From Paramacrobiotus metropolitanus (lineage: Eukaryota; Tardigrada; Eutardigrada; Parachela; Macrobiotidae), in NCBI RefSeq assembly GCF_019649055.1, contig NW_026570224.1, positions 3,534,001 to 3,598,000 on the forward strand: a stretch of DNA of 64,000 nucleotides. The letters run 5' to 3'. A program made the position numbers and the translations under genes. Under the pieces are notes generated by a model that did no database searches, had not been told where the DNA came from, and saw nothing but the letters and a program-made list of their open reading frames with translations. Shown here in pieces: positions 13,401-22,941 of the stretch; positions within the stretch are counted from its first letter, which is position 1; the number at the start of each line of letters is the position of its first letter.

Positions 13401-13493
13401 ACCGCCGCGGTAAAGACTTTCGTACCAAATAGGCGAGCTACAGACCACAACCGCGGAAGCGAAGAGCAAACTAGCAGCACAGACCCAGTTCAT
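10468..13493 (-). CDS. Secreted esterase-like pseudoenzyme, copy 4 (Ser to Arg, Glu to Asn)
   Basis: Cholinesterase-like protein that keeps the fold but not the chemistry. Ten exons: 13493-13287, 13168-12934, 12684-12595, 12338-12153, 12089-11881, 11728-11587, 11527-11328, 11258-11132, 11063-10934 and 10609-10468. They sum to 555 residues with no stop or frameshift, and with phases matching copies 2 and 3 except that their exons 2 and 3 are fused here. The signal peptide is MNWVCAASLLFASAVVVCSS. The nucleophile motif reads GERAGA, so Ser 223 is Arg (codon 12202-12204). The triad Glu position reads GYSTNDAA, so Asn about 349. The His appears kept in ETAHLFGL. The oxyanion loop is HGGQF rather than HGGGF. 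Open frame plus lost triad argues for a retained non-enzymatic role, as in neuroligin-, neurotactin- and glutactin-type relatives. No transmembrane segment is visible, so it should be secreted. Confidence 0.88.
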
Positions 13494-13583
13494 GATTGCG
13501 AAATGATTATCGCAAAATTCGTTCGCACTTCCAATAATTTTGTGAATGAACTGGTCAAATCATCTTAGTGCTTTTCGGAGAGG

Positions 13584-13593
13584 TATTTATATA
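13584..13593 (-). promoter_or_regulatory. TATA box of esterase-like copy 4
   Basis: The minus strand reads TATATAAATA, 91 bases upstream of the start codon at 13493. This predicts transcription starting near 13555 and a leader of about 60 bases, a normal spacing. Confidence 0.5.
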
Positions 13594-14297
13594 CAACACT
13601 AATGTTGCTCCGTGGTAGTAGCGTAAATGACGTTTCACACGACATTTTTAAACAAATCTGTCAACAGCATCCTGCGCGGGTGCTTCCGCTGAAAAATAGC
13701 TGATTCATTTTCTTTTTCGCGCGATGTTTAAAAATAAACCAAGACCAAGATATTACAGTAGCAAATTACAGTGACAAATATTTAACCAAGATATTACAAT
13801 AGCACATCGCGTAGTATCGGTGCATTAGCGAAAGATAGATATACTTAAAGTCGCGGTTAATGTGATAAAGCTTTTTTTGCAATTACTGTAATTGTAATTG
13901 ACGCGTAATTTTGTTTCTATCCTATGTTCACTCCAATAACCCAATAAAGTACTGCAATTTTTTTCTGTAATTGTTGAACTACTTCGAGTGACTAGCGATA
14001 TGTTACTCTCAGTTCCGTTGCAACAAAGTCAACAATGCTTGAAATTTTTAATTCACAGATATTCGAGCTGACCGGCAAAATGCACCCTAAACTAAATTCC
14101 CAATAGCTTAAAAAACACAAATACATATGTTAAAAAATGACAGAAAACTTCGATGAGCACCGTACGAGATTTGGAAATGCACCGACAACTTTACTGACTC
14201 AATCATGAAAATCCAAGATAATAAAACCAGCAAGACAGGCAATTATAAACATTAACCAAATAATAATTTTTAAGCAAACCCCCCAAGCCTGAAAAAT
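13594..14297. other. Spacer between esterase-like copy 4 and ACBP
   Basis: About 700 bases of AT-rich sequence: upstream DNA of copy 4 and 3' flank of the acyl-CoA-binding protein. The phrase for an ataatattac-type 'caagatattaca' element occurs twice (about 13743 and 13785), a small direct repeat. No gene is recognised. Confidence 0.4.
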
Positions 14298-14567
14298 TCA
14301 CTTGGTGCCGTACTTGCCAACCAGGCCTTCAGCTTTGTCGACGTACTGCTGCATGGCGTCATCTCTACCCACACCTTTGCGCCCATTCCACGCGTCCCAC
14401 TTGGCCTTTTCTTTCAGTGCCAACATTCCGGGACGAGGTGTATTAACATCTCCCACCGTCGCCTGCTTGTACAGGGAGTAGAGCTCCAGCAATTCCTGAT
14501 CGGATGGAGAGGTCTTCAGGTTTTTGACAGTGTCCGCGGACGTCTTGAATTTATCTTCCAGCGACAT
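14298..14567 (-). CDS. ACBP: Acyl-CoA-binding protein
   Basis: Small cytosolic carrier that binds medium- and long-chain acyl-CoA esters and supplies them to lipid synthesis and oxidation. The single-exon frame gives 89 residues, the usual size of the stand-alone family (about 86-90). The hallmark helix-2 block [14 protein letters not shown] and the KAKWDAWNG block are present, including the Tyr and Lys positions that contact the acyl-CoA headgroup. The start ATG at 14567 is the only one giving the normal N-terminus. Lack of introns contrasts with all its neighbours; either intron loss or retroposition could explain this. A divergent or retro-copied paralog is possible, but all core residues look intact. 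Confidence 0.95.
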   Translation of the reverse strand: MSLEDKFKTSADTVKNLKTSPSDQELLELYSLYKQATVGDVNTPRPGMLALKEKAKWDAWNGRKGVGRDDAMQQYVDKAEGLVGKYGTK

Positions 14568-15348
14568 CTTTTTCGGAAATTATGAGTGCAAACGATCTAC
14601 CAATTTAATCAACGTGCCTTATTAATGTCTGTTTCAACAAAGAGAAGGTACGTAGTCATGATCACTAATCCGTCAATAAATTTGAAACATCCTCAGCCTC
14701 TGTGCTTTTGTCATCAATGTTATGACAAATTTTCTTGAAAAACAGGCTGATGAACAGCTGTCGTACAGAAGTTACTTACGTCGTATAGAAGTCACTTACC
14801 TATCAAAATTATTAATACTAACCGTATTCAGTTGGATTCGAAACTGTTTTAAACACGCTAAAGATCTTCAAGTGCACTAGCAATAAGAATAGAAGGTTTT
14901 TAATTATGAATTATGATCAACTGTCTGATTACGGAATGATTTTAGGGACTCCAGTCCACACTCCACAGGCATCACACTCTGTATGCGACCGAATCAGCGA
15001 GCCCGAGTGGGGTAACGGCACGAGGCATGACTAGAATGCGGATTATTAGAAAGAATAACACGGAAGGGGAAAATACTCATTTTTTATTACGAATTCCAGT
15101 TGTTACTATACTCGCATGGTTTAAATTTTTGAATATTTTGTGTTTACACGCCTTGAAAGTTTGAAATTACAACCGCAAGTACGTTTGGGACTGAAGACGT
15201 CGGCGGCCCAAACAAAAGGTCCAAAAAATGGTCCAACAGTGGACCAACACACTGATCACAGACGGGGCGAAGACCCGAATGATTTATCTTTAGCACTGTA
15301 CGCAATATATGACGTCTTCGGCTAAGACAGTGACGTTGCAGTTTTTGG
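14568..15348. other. Upstream region of ACBP
   Basis: About 780 bases with no recognised gene. Overlapping short frames on both strands near 15140-15450 have no family resemblance. A short repeated phrase (cgtacagaagt..cttac) appears near 14761-14800. Confidence 0.35.
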
Positions 15349-15912
15349 ATGGCTGGTTGCCTTCCTAATTTGACTGACGTCACTGCAGCTGTCAGTGACT
15401 GCCACCTAGCACAGCGAGTCGTACTAGCACCGCTGTTGTACAGTACCAGTACATACAAATGTTATGCAACACGTTTCCGTAAAGTGTTGCCACGCGTCAG
15501 ATGTTTTTACCAGAATTACAGGAATTTTATCAGTTTGTTTAACACTTGGTTTTCATTTTGTCGTAGTCCTCCGAGTTATATTTCCGATTTTTCCCTAAAA
15601 TTCCGACTGGAAGTAGACTACACGAACTGCATTAAATCACTATCTGAAATTATAGTCAAAGCGTCACCAGATTTTGTTGTTTCTGTTTACGACAGTGCTA
15701 CTTGGTGTGCGACAAGAAACCTGGGACTTTTCAATTACGGTGACTTTAAGTCTTTAACTTACTGGATAATTGGTGAGTTAGCACAATTCCAGATTTGCGC
15801 TGTCCTCGCTTTTTACTTACTCACGCTTTCGTCACGCACTGCGCTTTATTTTTTCACAGGGTATTTTGAAACGCTGGCTAAGTGCTTGCTTAGATACTGC
15901 GCATTTGTTTAA
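15349..15912 (+). CDS. Possible orphan ORF, 187 residues
   Basis: An uninterrupted frame of 187 codons in AT-rich DNA between ACBP and SRP receptor alpha. An AATAAA motif follows the stop within about ten bases. The product would be rich in Phe, Tyr, Leu and Cys, with a hydrophobic C-terminal third (from IIGELAQFQICAVLAFYLLT onward) that could be one or two membrane segments. I recognise no family. It overlaps an opposite-strand frame at 15144-15458. A frame this long can arise by chance in a 64 kb six-frame search, so this is a candidate only; it could also be untranslated sequence of the downstream gene. Confidence 0.2.
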   Translation: MAGCLPNLTDVTAAVSDCHLAQRVVLAPLLYSTSTYKCYATRFRKVLPRVRCFYQNYRNFISLFNTWFSFCRSPPSYISDFSLKFRLEVDYTNCIKSLSEIIVKASPDFVVSVYDSATWCATRNLGLFNYGDFKSLTYWIIGELAQFQICAVLAFYLLTLSSRTALYFFTGYFETLAKCLLRYCAFV

Positions 15913-16409
15913 AAAAAATAAAACATTGACAAACAATCGGTTTAGAGGCCATACAAGAATGGTTTCACTCTAGAAACCTGAAGGATTTAATAATTAATAT
16001 GGTTATTATTAAGTGTACTAGTAATAATTCGGAATTGAGAAAATACTTGCTACTTGATTTCTTTGAGCTTCACTCTTATAAAGGGAATCATAATGAAATA
16101 ATAAAAAAAGTAAGCAATAATAAAAAATTTTTAATAGTTTATAATTAGTGAAACCTAATGGTTGATTCACTTTGATTCTAATAATTTTCTTGTGTTAGTC
16201 TTGGTGTGCACTCGACGTATTGAAACAGAAGCTGAGAAGTATGGTGCATACGATCTGTCGAAATAAATACATTTTCTTTGCATTTTTACGTTTACGTTTT
16301 TTTACGTTTGCGTAGTCAGCTCGTGGGTACTTTTTTAAAGCCAGAAATATGTCGCATTTACCATTGTTTATCAAGTAATTGTTGTTGCAGACCTTAAAGA
16401 TCGACCAGA
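15913..16409. other. 5' region of SRP receptor alpha
   Basis: AT-rich sequence with no coding signal. A pyrimidine-poor but acceptor-like GTTGTTGCAG ends at 16390, 19 bases before the SRPRA start codon, suggesting a 5'-UTR intron or a trans-splice acceptor. Confidence 0.4.
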
Positions 16410-19400
16410 ATGTTGGACTTCTTCACTATCTTCTCCAAAGGCGGAATCGTACTCTTCTATTTCCAGAGTACGAAGGGGCTTTTTCTTCCCTCTGTGAACG
16501 CACTTATCCGAAGCGTGTTGCTGGAAGTAAGTTGCAATGATAGCGGGTTCACCCTTGCACTTTCTGCTTCGCTATCTTATCAAAACCTGACAAACAGTAG
16601 CCACAAGGTGATTTTTTCCAGGAACGCGGTGGAAAGCAACAATTCCATCATGATAGCCTTCAGTTACAGTATAAGCTGGATAACGAATTTGATCTCGTCT
16701 TTGTGGTAAGGTGTTTTGCCTTTTTTGGTTTTCTTCTTTCTTGTAAGCTGAAAAGAGTAGAATTTTAAGGCGGTACTTGTTTTACGTTAGAATTAATTTT
16801 CTTGATTTTTGTAATGTGTGTATAATTTTTGTACGTAATAAATGCATAATGACCAGGTCGCAGGCGTGTTTCAAGTGAACAAAATTAGTTCCATCAACTG
16901 CGTATGGGACAGACATATGAATATTCCTGCAATAACTGAGCATTCACGGCGTTTTGATTTTTAGGTTGGCTACCAAAAATTTTTGCAATTGAATTATGTG
17001 GATAAATTCTTGAATGAAATCCAGTTACGATTCCGCGACGAATACAAGAACAACCAGCAGTTGACCGCGTATGGACAGTATGAACAATTTGAGCCCTGCT
17101 TTAAAGAAGTTTTGCGCCGAGCTGAAGATCAGGCTAAAGTTGAGCTGGCACAACCGAAAGCCATGAAAACATATCAAGATTCCGAAAAATCCAAAAAAAC
17201 AATTGATTCTTTGATTGTGAAAAAGGGTGGGGAAGCCAAAAAGGATAAGGAAAAAGAAAAGCCAAAAGCGGCCAAATCGGAGAAGACGCTTACATCACAG
17301 CCTCAGAATATTATGGATGTCGACAGTTCCCCTGAAGGTATGATTAGATCATAAAATGGCATACGTAGGTGGTACGGTACAGTGAAACTCCTCTTAACAT
17401 TCACCTTCCTATAACATTTACCCCTTTTCTGCATGCATGATGCTCGGAACCAAACCGTCCGGTAGATTATAACACATGGGCAGTTCTCATTTGTAACATT
17501 CATCCCTTTACAGCTATAACATACACCTTTTATGGAACCGGTAACAGTTTTACCATCTTTTGCAACCCCTGTGTAACATACGGTTGGCCAGGCTGGTGAA
17601 AAAAATCATTTCGGTGTCTTTAAAAGAAGGTTCCGGCTTCTGTTTTTAATCTGTTTAGTACCGGATCTTCCAACTCCAAGCATACAAAAGGGCAGCAAAA
17701 CCAACATTCAGACCGAATAATGTCCATATGTACTCTGATATTTTGTTAATTTTTTGGTGAAGTAACACCCCGGGGGCTGTGCCCCTGAGCCCCTAAGGGC
17801 AGTGCTTCTGTATAACATACACCCCTCTGTAACATTCAGAAAGCCTGCAACGGAGGGTGTATGTTGTAGAGAAGTTTCACTGTACTTATGTATGTAATTT
17901 AAGTAGCGGAAGTATGTATGGTGTGCAAGTTTTCGTAATTTGATGGAATTTAAGCGTGGAAGTCAGTTGAATTTTCCATTAGTTGTGGTTTAGTGTGCGT
18001 CTTATTAATTTTCAGATTCCCCAAAAGCAACCAATACAGCTGTGGAAGCTAAAAGTGACGACGAAATCACTAAAAATCGTGAGAAACTGTTTTCAAAGCG
18101 TGGGCCTACAAGTCCGAAAGCGTAAGTGTAATACCTACTGTAACAAAGACTTTAATTTTCGGCTTAGTCACAACAGTTTTCATTGCTGCAGAAAACCCAA
18201 GAATGAAAAAAAAACGAAGCAGGCTCGGACTTGGGATGACGGCGTCAGCGGGAAGGAGGCAGCCAGCTTGAATTTTAGCAAGGACAAGGGCGCGGGAAAG
18301 CCCAATGGCACGGAAGAGACTGCTGACATTAATGTATGAATCGTGGTTTCGGTGCATTTGTTAGTTGTTAGTACTATTATTTTTAGCGCATATTTTATTG
18401 ATAAACCTTTACAATGTCTGTAGTTAATCAAATTTGAAAACTGTGACTTCGCTGGCTTAAGACTGCTTAGTTTTTCATATTGTTGTATCTTTACAGTTGG
18501 TTGGAACATTGCGAGGTGAACTCCCGGATATTGACGTTGGAGAAGAGAACGAGTACAGTGATGAAGATGATGAAGTGGAAAATCAGCCGGCACAGAAAAC
18601 TGCCGCCAAAGCTCCGGCAAAGAAGGGTTTTGGTTCCATGTTCAGCGTTTTCAAAGGTCTTGTGGGCAACCGAACCATCTCTCAAGACCAGCTAGCGCCT
18701 ATTTTAGATAAAATGCGCGTGTTGTTGATTGAGAAAAACGTTGCGGCTGAAATCGCGGAAAAGCTTGTTAATTCAGTCGGCGAGAAATTGGAAGGGAAAT
18801 CCCTGGGGACATTCGAAGGTATGCTGTACTTTGATATACTTCTTTAACGTTTGTTCGTTAATGTATCACTCTGGAACCACGAAAATATGTAAAATATTTT
18901 TAGGGATCACATCTGTTGTCAGAACGGCTTTGCAAGATGCGTTGGTCAAAATTTTAACACCTAAGAAACCTGTCAACGTCCTTCGCGATGCGTTGGCAGC
19001 CAAGAAAGCCGGGAAGCCGTTTGTCATCACGTTCTGCGGTGTGAACGGTGTCGGTAAATCCACTAATCTTGCCAAGGTTGGTATACAGTTAATTGTGAGT
19101 GGTACTCGTATAAACATGGAAGCCATTGTTGCCCTGGCATACTTTTTTCCTACAGTTTTTTTGGGTTATGCGAAATTCTGTGATCGCTTCAGAGTTTTAA
19201 TTACTTTGGTTTTTTGTTAGATTTGCTTCTGGTTTCTGGAGAATGAACTGCGGGTGTTGATTGCCGCCTGCGATACATTCCGAGCTGGTGCCGTTGAGCA
19301 GCTGCGAACTCATCGAGCGCGTCTCAATACATTACATCCCAACAGCCAGGTGGAGTTGTACGAGAAGGGCTACGGAAAGGATGCAGCGGGAATAGCAGCG

Positions 19401-20310
19401 GAGGCCATTCAGTATGGTGTGTTACGCTTTGGTTGCATGTAAATCGAACTTCCAACAAACGAGCGCATTTGCTTCTTTTGCAGCGCGTGATAATAAGTTT
19501 GATGTTGTTTTGGTGGACACGGCTGGTCGCATGCAGGATAATGAACCGTTGATGCGGTCCTTAGCAAAGGTTGGTATTGAAGATTATTATAGAATTGTTA
19601 ATTTGCAGATTGGGTTTTCCTCGCATACACTGGGTTAAGGTGCAGAGCTTTGTTTGTAGGAGGGGCTTGTGCTTCTAAACAAAACTGTAATATAATTACT
19701 CTGCTTGTACCGCTGAATTCCCTTTTGAATTCGTATGAGTAACGTAATTATTGTTCTGTCGGCGACAGACTGCCGTTTGCTGTTAAATGTTTACAGAACG
19801 TTATCACAGTAACGTTAACGAAATTACTGTACCTGCACGAAATGATTGTGCTATGGTACGGTTCGCACGTACGGCTCTCGGCTAACCTAAGCACAGTCAA
19901 CATCAATATTTAATCAGAAATATGTATGTTTGGTGCGCCTGTAATTGTATGTGCATTTGATTAATGAGGTCCAGAGCGTAATCGGAATTTTGTTCTGTTG
20001 TATGCAGCTTATCAAACTCAATCAACCGGATATGGTACTGTTCGTGGGTGAAGCGCTGGTCGGCAACGAAGCCGTGGATCAGGTGGTGAAATTCAATCAG
20101 GCGCTGGCCGATTTCTCGCAGGCACAAGAGCCCCGCATTATTGACGGCATCGTTCTGACGAAATTCGATACGATCGACGATAAAGTTGGCGCTGCGGTCA
20201 GCATGGCGTATATCACCGGTCAGCCCATCGTCTTCGTCGGCACTGGACAGACTTACACGGATTTGAAGAATTTAAACACTAAAGCCGTGGTCAATGCGCT
20301 TATGAAGTGA
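16410..20310 (+). CDS. SRPRA: Signal recognition particle receptor subunit alpha
   Basis: GTPase at the ER membrane that docks the SRP-ribosome complex and hands nascent secretory proteins to the translocon. Ten exons: 16410-16526, 16622-16705, 16965-17337, 18016-18121, 18192-18333, 18497-18818, 18904-19076, 19221-19416, 19484-19569 and 20008-20310, giving 633 residues (human about 638). The N-terminus [19 protein letters not shown] starts the SRX longin-type domain that binds the beta subunit. A charged Lys/Glu-rich linker follows (exons 3-6). The NG domain begins at about residue 310 ([14 protein letters not shown]), with G1 GVNGVGKST near residue 426, the [11 protein letters not shown] block, G3 DTAGRMQDN and G4 TKFD near the C-terminus. 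All GTPase motifs look intact. Intron 3 carries a DNA-transposon remnant. An AATAAA at 20630-20635 may be the polyadenylation signal. Confidence 0.97.
17380..17882. mobile_element. Tigger/pogo-like MITE in SRPRA intron 3
   Basis: The left end starts CAGTGAAACTCCTCTTAACA. The right end, reverse complemented, starts CAGTGAAACTTCTCTACAAC. The imperfect terminal inverted repeats are about 28 bases and lie immediately inside a TA on each side (17378-17379 and 17883-17884). Start CAGTG..., TA target duplication and the repeated 'tataacat/tgtaacat' phrases inside fit non-autonomous Tc1/mariner elements of the Tigger or pogo type. At about 503 bases it has no transposase frame. It is confined to an intron. 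Confidence 0.75.
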
Positions 20311-22941
20311 ATTCAAGTTACCAGATTGGCGGGCAGTTTTTAGGCCACTTTCTTCTGGAAATATTTTGTGTTATTCTGCCGGCATGCCCGTGCGGATGCG
20401 CCAGGCGGTGTTTTTGTCTAATTTGCGCTTTTCTGTTTCTAATTTTCCAGTCGGTGTTTGTGGTGCTTTTTATGGTTTTATTCTGTAGTATACTGCGCAA
20501 GTTATCATTTGAGAAGTTTTTATCTGGCGTTCTGGTAGAAGCATGAAGGTTTTTATGAGTGCCGTTATGGGCTATAATTCACTGGCATGTCAGGTCGGTT
20601 GGTAATTAGAGTATCCTTGGATGGCCCCTAATAAATATCTCGGCATAGTCATTTTGGATGGGAGAATGAGATATTATGGCCCTTGCCGGGGTCACTTAAA
20701 TGGCTTATGGGCGCAAGTGCTCTTTGTGTCCGAGTTGATGACAGTTCACGGGCATAGGCCAAGGGAAAACAGGCTTCGGTTGCACATTTGCAAACTGGTT
20801 TTGGAAGCACAAGGGTGTGGTGCTGCGGGTCCGAGACTTGTACTTTTAAAATAAGTAAGCAGTTTGCTTTGAGAAGCAAACTATGTTAGCCAAGCCACGA
20901 AGGAAAAACGATTTGTGTGGCCACTCACTGGTCAGTAAAAAAAAGATGATGAAAACTAGATGATGAAAACTACAAACTTTATGCAAACGCGCTCATAGCA
21001 CTCAATAACATTTGTATACGGATATATACACTACATCTTACGTTACTATGTACAGCGATAAAACAAATAAAAGAATGTTCTGCTAATAAGCTACAGAGCA
21101 GTAGCAACACAATGAAAGCAATTTGAATTTGCTGCATTTGCTGCTGTTATGGCGGCATGCAAGCAAGCATATATATAATATACAAAATATGTGAAATATT
21201 CATAATTTGGGGACCCGGCTTTTGCTAACTGATAAAAAATTATTAATTGCAATATACTAGAGCCGCTTACTAGCCCGATACAACTTTTAATAGAAATGGC
21301 AAGCAGGAATAATGTGGCATATGATGTACCGAAAACAAAATGCATCTTCTGGCACTGCCCACCGTCTTTTCAATTGGTTGCATATGCCTGTCCGTTTACA
21401 CAAAATGTGCGCGTTTGTCGTTTTGACTTTATAATTTCCTTTAAACTGCCTTCTGTCCCAGTGTGTAAGCTTACTCGTAAAACTACTTTCCATATCGACG
21501 CGGGAAGATCAAAGACAAAAGCACCGCTGTATACGTTGAATTATGTATGTTGCCACACTCTAAACCGAAACTGATAAGAAAAGCGATCATGAAACGCCAA
21601 ACTTTGCTTTAGTTTAGGTCCATTACGAGTTATAGTCATACATTACGGTAGTGGCTAGTGCATACAGTACATGCCATTTGTACTACAGATATATTCACAT
21701 TATAGTTTTAAATAAATTAATTATGCTAGTTTAGGTCTTTTACGCAATTGTTCATGGGCTAAAAAATTAGTATACAGTTCAAAACGCGTCGTTTTTGCTT
21801 AGTATTAAAAATAGCCAAATAGACCACACAACATTTTACACAAACGTTACAACTGATTGGTACGATAGCAATGCAGTATATTCCGGCTCGGATAAAGAAA
21901 AATATAATACACCTTTGATTACAATACACCGAAAATTTAAGTTAAACTACGTAAATTTATTGCGGACACAGCACGTAATTCATTTCCAAATGCAAAGCTC
22001 AGTAATAACTGCTCGTACTGTACATACTAGCAATACAATATCATCAGTACAGTAAATGTTTCATAAAAATAATGAACGTATTATTTTAGTTCAGGGGTGT
22101 TTTTAATTCATCGATCTTCGTTCGAATAAAAACTACACATCTGACCACTGACCAGTCCATGCCGAACTGTTGTAGTTTAATTAGACGAATAGGAAAGCCT
22201 TCACAGTCTTCGAACCAAAAGCGGGACGTTCAGTAATTTTCGCGTACGTCTCTGCGTCTTCGCCGTCTTGCAACTGCACCAGGCAGAAAGCGCATTGTTG
22301 TAAGTAATAACTCCTCTTGCTGGACCGCTGGTCTGCAGAAGTGCAGGGTCATTTTTGAATGGGCACCGAATGCTTTCACTGCGCTTGGACTTATAACAGA
22401 CAGACTGGTGATTGGCGCGTTAAATCTTTAGATTCTGCCGGTTCTGTGGGAGTTATGAGTATACGAGCAGTAAAGGCAGCAAAGGCAAATATGTAAACCA
22501 TTCCAAAACCAGTACGTGAACTGCAGCAATTTGGATCAACCGAGATAGGTCCGGTTTTAGCGCTGCGAACATTCTTATCGCACCAGCGTAGTACAGTACA
22601 CATTTGCGTCTATTTGTTCACTTTTCAGACCTCCACTAGGCAGGAAACTATCGATTGCGAAAGCATTCATCTAATTAATTAGTTTTCTGTTCATCTATTT
22701 TTCGGGATGTTTGTATAATAGCTTTGCATATATCAGCTGCACATTTATGTGCCCAAATGGGAATACGGAGCCTACGCCTTCTGATTCGTGCTGGCATAAT
22801 TCGTAATAACCTGACAGATTCGGCAAATCCAGTTATAGAATTCCTTGCACGGGGGATATTTCCACTTTGATAACTGTACCGTCTATCCCATCTTGCAGTT
22901 GTTATCTTTAATTTTTGAACGTGTTACTATATTTTTATCCC
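20311..22941. other. 3' region of SRPRA and long intergenic stretch
   Basis: About 2.6 kb. It includes the SRPRA 3' UTR with AATAAA at 20630, a perfect 9-base stem with a 4-base loop at 20861-20882, and AT-rich DNA. On the minus strand 22181-22332, an acceptor-like CTGCAG is followed by a frame reading QQCAFCLVQLQDGEDAE and ending in TAA; it looks exon-like but no partner exon fits, so it is listed only as a finding. Confidence 0.4.
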
